Shown here: piece after piece, positions 27,578-35,301 of the stretch
How the letters are laid out: every line of letters begins with the position of its first letter
Numbering within the stretch: the first letter of the stretch is position 1
Assembly: GCA_024742575.1 (NCBI GenBank)
Contig: JANSYF010000025.1
Coordinates: 1-43,076 of the forward strand
Reading direction: 5' to 3'
From: Paracoccaceae bacterium
GTDB taxonomy: Bacteria > Pseudomonadota > Alphaproteobacteria > Rhodobacterales > Rhodobacteraceae
Length of the DNA stretch: 43,076 nt
Notes under the pieces: generated by a model
The model's input: the letters and a program-made list of their open reading frames with translations, nothing else
Database searches by the model: none
Told to the model about the DNA's origin: nothing
Made by a program: the position numbers and the translations under genes

Positions 27578-29257
27578 TTACTCGGCGGCGACCTTGATCT
27601 TCTCGGGTTTGGCCATCCACTCCTTGCCCTTGAGCATCGCCTTCCAATAGATCGGTGGCAGCAGCTTTTCTTTAAGCAACCAAGCCGCCCGCGACGGTTT
27701 GGTACCGTCGATCAGATAGCTTGGAAAGCTCGGCTTGAGCGCCCCGCCATACCCAAATTCGGCCAGCACGATCTTGCCACGTTCGACCGTCAGTGGGCAC
27801 GACCCGTACCCGTCATATTGCGCCACTGCCGACCGTCCCCGGATATCCGCCACGATATTGTCCGCCACGGTTGGTGCCTGTTTGCGCGCCGCTGCAGCGG
27901 TTTTGGCATTGGGTGCGTTCATCACATCGCCCAGCGACCAGATGTTATCATAGCGCGTGTGGCGCAACGTGGCTTGATCGACATCAACCCAACCCGCGGC
28001 ATCTGCCAAAGGCGACACGCGGATGAAGTCGGGCGCGGTTTGCGGCGGGCAGACATGCATCATGTCGAACTCAACCTCTACAGTGGTTGGGTCGGTGTCC
28101 GGTGCATTAACCGCAAATGTCGCTTTTTTCGCTGGGCCATCCACCGCAATCAGGTTGTGAAAGAAGTTGAGTGAGGCATCGTATTTCTTGACGTATTCCA
28201 TCAGCGCCGGGACGTAGTCCTTGACCCCGAACAACACTCCACCAGCGTTCATGAACTGAATGTCGATATTCTTGAGCGCGCCATTGCGAAACCATGCGTC
28301 ACCCGACAGGTACATTGCTTTCTGCGGTGCGCCTGCGCATTTGATCGGCATCGGCGGCTGGGTAAACAGCGCGCGACCTTCCTTCAATCCTTTGACAAGC
28401 TCCCACGTATAAGGCGCCAGATCGTAACGATAATTCGATGTAACGCCATTGCGCCCTAGGGTTTCTTCCAGACCTTCGATCTTGCCCCAGTCCAACTTGA
28501 GACCCGGGCAAACCACCAGCCGATCATATTTCACAACCCGGCACCCATCTAGGATTATCGCGTCGTTCTCTGGCTCGAACGCTGCAACAGCGGACTTGAT
28601 CCAATGCACACCCTGAGGGATCAGCGACCCCATTGTTTTCGCCGTGTCCTGCGCATCAAAAATGCCACCGCCAACCATGGTCCAGCCGGGCTGATAGTAA
28701 TGGATATCCGCCGGATCGATGATTGCCACTGACAGCCCTGGCTTGCGTGTCTTTAAGCTGGCTGCAACCGACACGCCTCCAGCTCCACCGCCAACGATCA
28801 CCACGTCGAACTTAGCGTCACCAGTATCTGTCGGTGTCTTGCCACCATTGGCAATACGCCGCGCAACGCCGTTCATGTCATAACCTGCCGCCTTGGTTGC
28901 ACCGAGGATATCCGCCATCGGCAGCGCCTTGGCCTGACTTAACGACCAGAGCGTGGCCGAACGTGTGCCAGAGCGGCAATAGGCCAGCACTGGCCCCGGT
29001 AGATCACGAAGCGCCGCGCCAAAGGCAACCGCGTCTGCGTCTTGCACCATCCCGGTCTGCACCGGTAGGTAGCGGATTTCTAGACCCGCCGTTTTGGCCG
29101 CGGTTTCGATTTCCTCATGGGTCGGTTGGTCCGCACCTTCGCCATCCGGGCGGTTGCAGATGATCGACCGAAACCCCGCCTCTTTCAAAGCGGGAATATC
29201 GGTGGACGAAATCTGCGGGCTCACGGTGAGCGCATCGTTGATCTTATTCAGTTGCAT
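27578..29257 (-). CDS. DUF442 sulfurtransferase/phosphatase-like domain fused to sulfide:quinone oxidoreductase
   Basis: A 559-residue two-part protein. Residues about 1-110 form a DUF442 (TIGR01244-type) domain with the CX5R loop AYCRSGTRS (C94). From about residue 150 comes a flavoprotein of the sulfide:quinone oxidoreductase type: FAD motif VVIVGGGAGGVSVA, YYQPGWTMVGGG, LVVCPGLKLDWG, PIKCAGAPQKAMYL and HVCPPQ, which supply the conserved SQR cysteines. SQR oxidises sulfide to a persulfide and feeds electrons to quinone. The DUF442 part may take over the sulfane sulfur. ATG at 29257 has AGGTGAG upstream. It lies between the persulfide-dioxygenase-like gene and SulP. Confidence 0.88.
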   Translation of the reverse strand: MQLNKINDALTVSPQISSTDIPALKEAGFRSIICNRPDGEGADQPTHEEIETAAKTAGLEIRYLPVQTGMVQDADAVAFGAALRDLPGPVLAYCRSGTRSATLWSLSQAKALPMADILGATKAAGYDMNGVARRIANGGKTPTDTGDAKFDVVIVGGGAGGVSVAASLKTRKPGLSVAIIDPADIHYYQPGWTMVGGGIFDAQDTAKTMGSLIPQGVHWIKSAVAAFEPENDAIILDGCRVVKYDRLVVCPGLKLDWGKIEGLEETLGRNGVTSNYRYDLAPYTWELVKGLKEGRALFTQPPMPIKCAGAPQKAMYLSGDAWFRNGALKNIDIQFMNAGGVLFGVKDYVPALMEYVKKYDASLNFFHNLIAVDGPAKKATFAVNAPDTDPTTVEVEFDMMHVCPPQTAPDFIRVSPLADAAGWVDVDQATLRHTRYDNIWSLGDVMNAPNAKTAAAARKQAPTVADNIVADIRGRSAVAQYDGYGSCPLTVERGKIVLAEFGYGGALKPSFPSYLIDGTKPSRAAWLLKEKLLPPIYWKAMLKGKEWMAKPEKIKVAAE

Positions 29258-29324
29258 TGCGAAGGTCTCACCTGCTTGCATGGAAAGGTGTGGCGGCATC
29301 ACGCCGCCACTTGGGTTCACTCAA

Positions 29325-30209
29325 TCAAAGCGCGTTCACGGGCACTTTGAGCATCGGGCGACCGTCCTTGTCGCGCGGCACTTCGCCAGCCCGCATGTTC
29401 ACTTGCAGCGACGGAATGATCAGCTTGGGCATGTCCAAGGTCGCATCCCGCTCGGTGCGGAATTTGACGAAATCGTCCTTGGTTTTGTCACCACCCACAT
29501 GAATGTTGTGCGCCTTTTCTTCGCCCACGGTGGTTTCCCACTGGATGTCGCGGCCATTGGGGCCGTAATCGTGGCACATGAACAAGCGCATATCTTCGGG
29601 CAGCGTCAGAACCTTTTGGATGCTGTCATAGAGCGTGGCTGCATCCCCACCGGGGAAATCGGCACGGGCCGATCCGCCATCGGGCATGAACAGCGTGTCC
29701 CCCACAAAAGCGGCGTTGCCCACCACATGCACCATGCAGGCCGGGGTATGGCCCGGAGTGTAGATGGCAAATGCGTCGATGTTGCCGATCTTGTAGGTGT
29801 CGCCATCTTCGAACAGCTTATCGAACTGGCTGCCATCACGCTGGAACTCGGTGCCTTCGTTGAAGACCTTGCCGAACGTGTCCTGCACGACCATGATTTG
29901 CGAACCGACACCGATCTTACCACCAAGCTTGTCCTGAATGTAGGGCGCTGCCGACAGGTGATCCGCATGGACATGGGTCTCGATGATCCATTCCAACTTG
30001 AGGCCGCGTTCCTGAATTTCCGCAATCAGCGCATCGGCGTGGTCATAGGTGATCCTGCCTGCTGCGTAGTCGATGTCCATGACGCTGTCGACAATCGCAC
30101 AGGCGTCCGAGGTCGGGTCTTTGACGATATAGCTGATCGTGTTGGTGGCATCGTCGAAATGGGCCGATACGTCGGGCGTAACGGACATGTTCACGGGATA
30201 CTGTGTCAT
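29325..30209 (-). CDS. Metallo-beta-lactamase-fold persulfide dioxygenase-like hydrolase
   Basis: A 294-residue metallo-beta-lactamase-fold protein with the metal motif ETHVHADHLSAA, further ligands in TPGHTPACMVH and FVGDTLFMPDGGSARADFPGG, and the late HDYGPNGR. These are the signatures of ETHE1/Blh-type enzymes, non-heme iron dioxygenases that oxidise glutathione persulfide to sulfite. AAGGAG precedes ATG 30209. It stands between the DUF2892 gene and SQR, the expected partner that makes the persulfide. Often annotated only as an MBL-fold hydrolase; Blh proteins carry DUF442 at their own N-terminus, which here is attached to SQR instead. Confidence 0.85.
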   Translation of the reverse strand: MTQYPVNMSVTPDVSAHFDDATNTISYIVKDPTSDACAIVDSVMDIDYAAGRITYDHADALIAEIQERGLKLEWIIETHVHADHLSAAPYIQDKLGGKIGVGSQIMVVQDTFGKVFNEGTEFQRDGSQFDKLFEDGDTYKIGNIDAFAIYTPGHTPACMVHVVGNAAFVGDTLFMPDGGSARADFPGGDAATLYDSIQKVLTLPEDMRLFMCHDYGPNGRDIQWETTVGEEKAHNIHVGGDKTKDDFVKFRTERDATLDMPKLIIPSLQVNMRAGEVPRDKDGRPMLKVPVNAL

Positions 30210-30247
30210 GAGTGTCTCCTTTGTGGAATGTGTTTGATCACGAAGGA

Positions 30248-30460
30248 TCAGACGCGGCAGGTCTTGATGCCGAAAATGGAATAGAGCGGGCAAATGCGCA
30301 CTGTTGCGACAACCAGCATCACGATGCCGATCGCGGCAGCGCCGTACTTGAAGAGCGCAGAATCAAAAAGCGGCAGACCACTGGCAAAGGCCAGAAACAG
30401 CAGCACAAGTCCCAGAATGGCGCGCAGAGCCCGGTCGAGAGTACCAACATTTGTAGTCAT
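30248..30460 (-). CDS. DUF2892 small membrane protein
   Basis: A 70-residue protein with two membrane segments (LRAILGLVLLFLAFASG and GAAAIGIVMLVVATVRI) and the family ending CPLYSIFGIKTC. DUF2892 proteins accompany rhodaneses, SQR and persulfide dioxygenases and also form the C-terminus of the YgaP rhodanese; the paired cysteines may handle sulfane sulfur at the membrane. GGAGG stands nine bases before ATG 30460. It is the first gene of the sulfide operon. Confidence 0.85.
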   Translation of the reverse strand: MTTNVGTLDRALRAILGLVLLFLAFASGLPLFDSALFKYGAAAIGIVMLVVATVRICPLYSIFGIKTCRV

Positions 30461-30519
30461 GGCGTGATCCTCCAGAATCAAATCTGACTCTGTGCTACGC
30501 CTTTGACCGGCACCCTTCA

Positions 30520-30532
30520 GTGATATTGTCAC
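30520..30532. promoter_or_regulatory. GTGA-N5-TCAC palindrome, candidate Crp/Fnr-family operator
   Basis: GTGATATTGTCAC is a perfect four-base dyad around five bases, 60 bp before the first gene of the sulfide operon and 48 bp after the stop of the Crp/Fnr regulator gene. Half-sites of the TGA/TCA kind are what Crp/Fnr proteins bind, although the classical spacing is six (Crp) or four (Fnr). It is the only clear dyad in the spacer. Confidence 0.5.
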
Positions 30533-30579
30533 CTAAGCCGTCAAAAGATGCGAGCGGATCGATTATTCTCACCGAATGC

Positions 30580-31245
30580 TCAGGCGCTTTCGGCCAAACG
30601 AGACAGCATGGCGCGATCCAGCAACGTGATCTTGCCTCGTGACTGGGCCACAAACCCGCGCTTTTGAAAGTCATGCAAAACGCGCGAGATCACTTCACGC
30701 GCAGTGCCCAGCTCAGTCGCCAATTGAGAATGTGTCGTCGCCAATTCATCCCCGTCCGATGCAAGGCTAAGCAGCCGTCCCGCCAAGCGCACGTCGATCC
30801 GACCAAAGGCCACATCGTCGATTACACGAAACAAATCGGTGATGCGCCGCGCATATGCCGTCAGCACAAATTCGCGAAATTCCTTGGACGAGGCCATCAA
30901 CCGGTCAAAGGCACCACGTGGAATAGCAACTGCGGTGACTTCGGTCTCTGTAACACCCTCGGCCGAATACGGTTCATGCGCCAGCAGACAGGCCGTGGTT
31001 AAAACGCAACTTTCCCCGGCTTCAACCCGGTAAAGCACAATGTCTCGTCCGCTTTCCGAGGTCTGTTGGACGCGGACACGACCGTTGAGCAGAAACAACA
31101 GATTGTCGGGCACCGCACCCGGCCCAAACACAGCCGTTCCGGCAGGAACCTTCATGACCGAGCTCTCGGCGACCAGCTGCGCTTTGACCGCGTCTGGTAA
31201 GGTGCTCAGACCATGAAAACGTTCGATCCAAGCTGTGTCGACCAT
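30580..31245 (-). CDS. Crp/Fnr-family transcriptional regulator next to the sulfide operon
   Basis: A 221-residue Crp/Fnr regulator: cyclic-nucleotide-binding-like beta-roll (about 20-125), long dimer helix and C-terminal winged helix-turn-helix (TTHSQLATELGTAREVISRVLHDF, about 168-192). The N-terminal cysteine cluster of FNR is absent, so no [4Fe-4S] oxygen sensor. Two cysteines, C80 and C86 in ESCVLTTAC, lie in the sensory domain where they could form a di- or polysulfide bridge. The cAMP phosphate-binding loop of Crp is not evident. AGGGAG precedes ATG 31245. It is transcribed in the same direction as, and directly upstream of, the sulfide oxidation genes, so it probably controls them (inference). 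Confidence 0.85.
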   Translation of the reverse strand: MVDTAWIERFHGLSTLPDAVKAQLVAESSVMKVPAGTAVFGPGAVPDNLLFLLNGRVRVQQTSESGRDIVLYRVEAGESCVLTTACLLAHEPYSAEGVTETEVTAVAIPRGAFDRLMASSKEFREFVLTAYARRITDLFRVIDDVAFGRIDVRLAGRLLSLASDGDELATTHSQLATELGTAREVISRVLHDFQKRGFVAQSRGKITLLDRAMLSRLAESA

Positions 31246-31329
31246 GCGCTGCTCCCTAGAGTTTTTCGGCAGACTGTCCGGCAACATCGGTCATGCCCGC
31301 CCCAAGGACAACCGCTACCCGGAGGCGCA

Positions 31330-33204
31330 TCATGCAATTGGGTCGAATGGATTGTCCAGCACCCCCACAACCGGCATCAGAAACGCCCCGGTTTCGGCGT
31401 CAAGCGCCTCGGCATAAAAGCTGTCTACGGCGGCGACTGCTTCAGACAGACTGCTGTTCGATCCATTGAAGATCGACATTACAGCAGTCGCGTTATCGAC
31501 ATCGGACATACCGCGATGCACCGCATAAAGTGCGCCGATGTCTGTCTTGTCCGCAAGGTACGTGCGATCCGCCAGTTGCTGGGCGATGAACTCTGGCGTC
31601 GCATCCTCTTGCGGGTCAGCCTTGGCCCCTTCCAAGACGGCCAGAATGAACTGATCCCGCCCTACCGCGCCAGAATTCAACACACCGACCCAGAAATCGA
31701 ACCCATCCTGATCGGGCACCCGGCCAAGAACGTTGTTGTAAACAGCTGTTGCAAAGGCGTCGTTGGACAGTCCTTCGGGATAGGTGGCACTGGTCTCGGG
31801 CTGACCAATAAAGAGTGACGCCATTTCCGGAAGCGTGGTTCCATTGGCAAAGGCCGTGCCCCAAAAATTCAACCCAAGCGCATCGGGTGCGCGGTTGAAA
31901 TAAGCGATGTAAAGTTCGACGAAACTTTGAAGATCCGCACCGGTCAAACTGGCCGGACCGCCGAACTGCTGCAGGTCCAGGGTTTGTCGATCCGAGTCGG
32001 TGTAAAACTCGACGATTTCAATGTTGCGCAACGTGTCTGTACCGCCCCCATCAGCGCGACGATCCTGAACAGTTATCGCGTCTGCCGAAATGGTCATGGT
32101 AAATGATGAGTTGTCCCCAGAGAAATAAGCAAGGTCGATCCCGCCATTGCCGTCGATCACGTCATTCCCAGCATAGCCTTCGAGTTCATCATCACCGTCA
32201 CCACCGCGAAGATTATTGTCGAATTCATTGCCGTTGATCCAATCGTTGAAACGCGAACCAGTAGCGTTTTCAATATCGCCCATTAGCCAGATCATTTCCG
32301 TCGGAGCTGAGTCAACGAGCGTGTTATCGAACTGACTTGACGGCAAAGCAAACCCCGTCAGCGTTTCAAGTGCAGTGCTCGGAGCAAAATCCGGCAGGAA
32401 AATCGTCCAGCCCTCGGACTGGCCGGACGCGTCCGCACGGTCGGTCCCGCTTGCGTCCCAGATTGTATAGTAGAAATCCTGGCTCGTGAGAGCGAGCGTT
32501 GAGTCCCCAGCATTTGTTGATGTGTTTACGCCGTAAAGATATTGAAGCCCCAAAACATCAAGGATCATTGGCGTTGCTGGGTCCCACCGTTCCAACTCGT
32601 CTTCGTACTGATCCGAGTAGGACATCATCGTGAACCAATCGAGGTCCCGCACCAAAGTCTGATCCAATTCGTCGAGTGTGGGCCGCCCAGGGCTTCCATC
32701 AAACGGATGCTTCAACCCTAGGGCATGGCCGATCTCGTGGATCACCGTGTAAAATCCATCAGAACCCGGCTGAAAACTCGACGCGGCGACCAGCTCGTTC
32801 GAGAAGTTCATGAAAACGTCGCCGCCTTCTGTAGCGTACTGCTCAGGGTTGGTGAACGGCTCTGGACCGGGATAATAGGCGTAGGCGAGCGTGCCATCAT
32901 CAACTTCGGTATTGTCTAGGGTATAGACGATGTCCGCACCCGCCTGCCCTGCCGCAACGGGGCTGTTGAAGTCACCTAAGTAGTCAAATTCGACGTCAAT
33001 AAACTGCTGGATCGACGCCAGCGCCGCGGAAAAGGTCTGGATCGCACTGGCCGGGTCATCCCAAACGTGCTCTGGGTTCAAGCCATCGGCCAACGCCCAA
33101 GTGATGGTCGAGGAACCGGACAGGTCCCAGACATAGCTGTCGACCAGAACGTCGATAACCGGATCGTTCGACGGATCGAGCAAAAAGGATGAGAGAAACG
33201 CCAT
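31330..33204 (-). CDS. Serralysin-like M10 metalloprotease with RTX and DUF4214 regions
   Basis: A 624-residue protein. The zinc site is H156-E-x-x-H160-x-x-G-x-x-H166 (IHEIGHALGLKHP), followed by the metzincin Met-turn MMSYSD, and the segment DVLGLQYLYG typical of serralysins. One short RTX calcium-binding block follows (NLRGGDGDDELEGYAGNDVI, about residue 335). A DUF4214 region occupies about 420-580 (FVELYIAYFNRAPDALGLNFW and NNVLGRVPDQDGFDFW). No signal peptide is present; serralysins leave by a type I secretion system through a C-terminal signal, and no such transporter is in this window. GGAGG precedes ATG 33204. Only one RTX block is visible, fewer than in classic serralysins. Confidence 0.85.
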   Translation of the reverse strand: MAFLSSFLLDPSNDPVIDVLVDSYVWDLSGSSTITWALADGLNPEHVWDDPASAIQTFSAALASIQQFIDVEFDYLGDFNSPVAAGQAGADIVYTLDNTEVDDGTLAYAYYPGPEPFTNPEQYATEGGDVFMNFSNELVAASSFQPGSDGFYTVIHEIGHALGLKHPFDGSPGRPTLDELDQTLVRDLDWFTMMSYSDQYEDELERWDPATPMILDVLGLQYLYGVNTSTNAGDSTLALTSQDFYYTIWDASGTDRADASGQSEGWTIFLPDFAPSTALETLTGFALPSSQFDNTLVDSAPTEMIWLMGDIENATGSRFNDWINGNEFDNNLRGGDGDDELEGYAGNDVIDGNGGIDLAYFSGDNSSFTMTISADAITVQDRRADGGGTDTLRNIEIVEFYTDSDRQTLDLQQFGGPASLTGADLQSFVELYIAYFNRAPDALGLNFWGTAFANGTTLPEMASLFIGQPETSATYPEGLSNDAFATAVYNNVLGRVPDQDGFDFWVGVLNSGAVGRDQFILAVLEGAKADPQEDATPEFIAQQLADRTYLADKTDIGALYAVHRGMSDVDNATAVMSIFNGSNSSLSEAVAAVDSFYAEALDAETGAFLMPVVGVLDNPFDPIA

Positions 33205-33364
33205 TCTGGCCTCCAAATATTCTTACCGATATGCACTGCCCGATCCTTTCGGGCGAACTAAATTCTGCGCCCCTACAAACCGGGCGCTCAACCCGCACGG
33301 TACGTTATGGCAGGCGTAAGTAAACACTTTTCGCGCCGCATTTTCTGGCTAGCGCCATGGCGGG

Positions 33365-34369
33365 TCACACCATCCAAAAGCCGTTTTTCTTGATCTTCTG
33401 GCGGATTGGCTGTTCTCGAGTGGGCAAGTGATCCCGATCAAAAAGGTCCCGCACTTTGTGGCCGCGGTTCTGGTAGATCATCCGTTTGAACGGTTCATAT
33501 TCCTTAAGCAAGCGCTTGACCGGATTCGGCGCAGAAATCGCTTCTAGCAGATCGACAACGGCATCACTTTCGCGAGCAAACAACAACGGCATGTTCCGAT
33601 AATGCACAGTGGTTTGTCCATCCAGATACCCTTCGGGCAATGCATTTCGCCCCCCACCCAGTTTGTGCACAACCAAAGGCAATGCGATCTGATCCAGCCA
33701 CGGCGTCAGTTGCTGGCACACCAATTCAGCTGGAGGATCCTTCCAGATCGACAACGCCATGTCGAGAAAGTTTTGTCCAAACTCATGCGGGCACGAATAG
33801 TAAAAATAACCGGCATTGAAATAAAGATAACGCCGCCAGTATTCGTCCGGTTGTTCGAGATCGAGCGAACTCTCAAAATCAAGATCAAACCGATCGTACA
33901 GTGATTTCCAGATCTCGGAATACCCGGGCCCGTAAAGCTCAATCTGCGGCCATGTGCCTTCTACGCGCAGAGATGCGCCCGGCTTGGAAAAGTCGAACGG
34001 CACCTCCCCTAGGTCTCCGGTCACAAGCGTATCGGTATCGAAAAAGATGAATGGCTCGCCTTTTGGAAGCGCAAACAAAGCTTCTATTTTGTTCCCGTAG
34101 GGATAATCGCTTCCAAAGTGTTTGCTTTCAAAAGGTAAAATGGTTGCCCCTTGCGATATGAGCATCTCACGAAGCGGATCGGGACGTATGCTTGGATCCG
34201 TCGTCCACTTAGGGCCGGACCGGGGCTCTGCGACGAAAAGTTTGAACCGAGGGTCTTTGGTGCTCTGGCGCAGCGACAGGGTGAAAAGCAGAGCCTCATA
34301 GGCCAATCGGCCCATCTGCCCAACGATCATGATATTGACGGTTTCGGGGGGTGCCGAACGGCGGGCCAT
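33365..34369 (-). CDS. Putative glycosyltransferase (GT-A-like fold)
   Basis: A 334-residue soluble protein. It opens with VNIMIVGQMGRLAYEALLFTLSLR and carries a D-x-D-like motif, D111-T-D113, in FIFFDTDTLVTGD, followed by FNAGYFYYSCP and a conserved-looking LTPWLDQIALPL. This is the pattern of nucleotide-sugar transferases of the GT8-like group, where the DxD binds the metal-nucleotide. No sugar-pathway neighbours are present to suggest the acceptor. AAAGGA precedes ATG 34369. It lies after the SIMPL-domain gene on the same strand, but its separation of about 75 bp does not prove an operon. I would call it a putative glycosyltransferase only. Confidence 0.6.
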   Translation of the reverse strand: MARRSAPPETVNIMIVGQMGRLAYEALLFTLSLRQSTKDPRFKLFVAEPRSGPKWTTDPSIRPDPLREMLISQGATILPFESKHFGSDYPYGNKIEALFALPKGEPFIFFDTDTLVTGDLGEVPFDFSKPGASLRVEGTWPQIELYGPGYSEIWKSLYDRFDLDFESSLDLEQPDEYWRRYLYFNAGYFYYSCPHEFGQNFLDMALSIWKDPPAELVCQQLTPWLDQIALPLVVHKLGGGRNALPEGYLDGQTTVHYRNMPLLFARESDAVVDLLEAISAPNPVKRLLKEYEPFKRMIYQNRGHKVRDLFDRDHLPTREQPIRQKIKKNGFWMV

Positions 34370-34445
34370 GACAATCCTTTGGCGTACTGCTCTTACTTTT
34401 GGGCACCACTATAGGCGTGGTGAAAAGACACGCAACGTTGGCAAA

Positions 34446-35144
34446 TCATTGCGATAAGATCTGGTAGACAAGTGTCACACTTGCACGCAATTCGGTTTCA
34501 CCTTGAGCGATCGGGACTTCGGCATCCGCCATTCGCGCCATTCCAAACGTTTCGGGCCGTGGCATGTGTGATCCACCCTCGCTTAAGCTCAGCAATGGAC
34601 CAAGCTGAACCCCGGCTGCCATTGCAAACAATTCAGCGCGGGCGCGAGCATCGGCGACGGCTTTTACCCGGGCTTCATCAAGCAACGGACCCGGTTCGGA
34701 TACCACAAATTGCAGCCCACCAAGCTGATTTGCGCCGTCGGTCAGTACCGCATCCAGAATTGTTCCCAGGGCGTCCAAATCGCGAACGCGCACGGTCACT
34801 CGGTTCGACGCCTGATATCCCTCGATGGATGGGCGGTCTTGTGATGACGACCTGTTTGACCAAACGGGCATCACCGACAGGTCAGTTGTTTGAACATCGC
34901 GCGCCTCAACACCGGCCTCTGTCAACTGATCGAGAATCGCAGCAGTGGTGACAGAAGTCTGCTCCATCGCGGCCTTGGCCGTATCTGCGTCTGCCGACGC
35001 CCCAACCGTGATCACCGCCATGTCAGGAACTGTAAAGACACTGCCCTCTCCGGAGACAGTGATCTGCCCGGTTGTATCTGCCCAGACCGGCGATAATCCG
35101 ACCAACATGACGAACGCGGCAAAGAAACCTGTGACTTTGGGCAT
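34446..35144 (-). CDS. SIMPL-domain (DUF541) periplasmic protein
   Basis: A 232-residue exported protein: signal peptide to about residue 22 (FFAAFVMLVGLSPVWA), then the SIMPL/DUF541 domain with ITVSGEGSVFTVPDMAVITVG, GVEARDVQTTDLSVMPVW and YQASNRVTVRVRDLDALG, and the C-terminal ELRASVTLVYQI. Members (E. coli YggE, eukaryotic SIMPL) are linked to oxidative-stress protection or signalling, with no known enzyme activity. AGAGG stands before ATG 35144. It diverges from the large bitopic protein across 157 bp. Confidence 0.85.
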   Translation of the reverse strand: MPKVTGFFAAFVMLVGLSPVWADTTGQITVSGEGSVFTVPDMAVITVGASADADTAKAAMEQTSVTTAAILDQLTEAGVEARDVQTTDLSVMPVWSNRSSSQDRPSIEGYQASNRVTVRVRDLDALGTILDAVLTDGANQLGGLQFVVSEPGPLLDEARVKAVADARARAELFAMAAGVQLGPLLSLSEGGSHMPRPETFGMARMADAEVPIAQGETELRASVTLVYQILSQ

Positions 35145-35301
35145 AACGACCTCTAACTTTCAGTTAATGACAGGCCAAGCTTCTTCTGTTGAAGGGCCGC
35201 CGACAAGTACGGATTTTTCCCCGCGCGGAAGACCGCCTTTTCCGGGATAATAGGCGTGTAAGTGACTCCCATCCCACGCAAAGGACTGCTAAAATAGAGT
35301 T

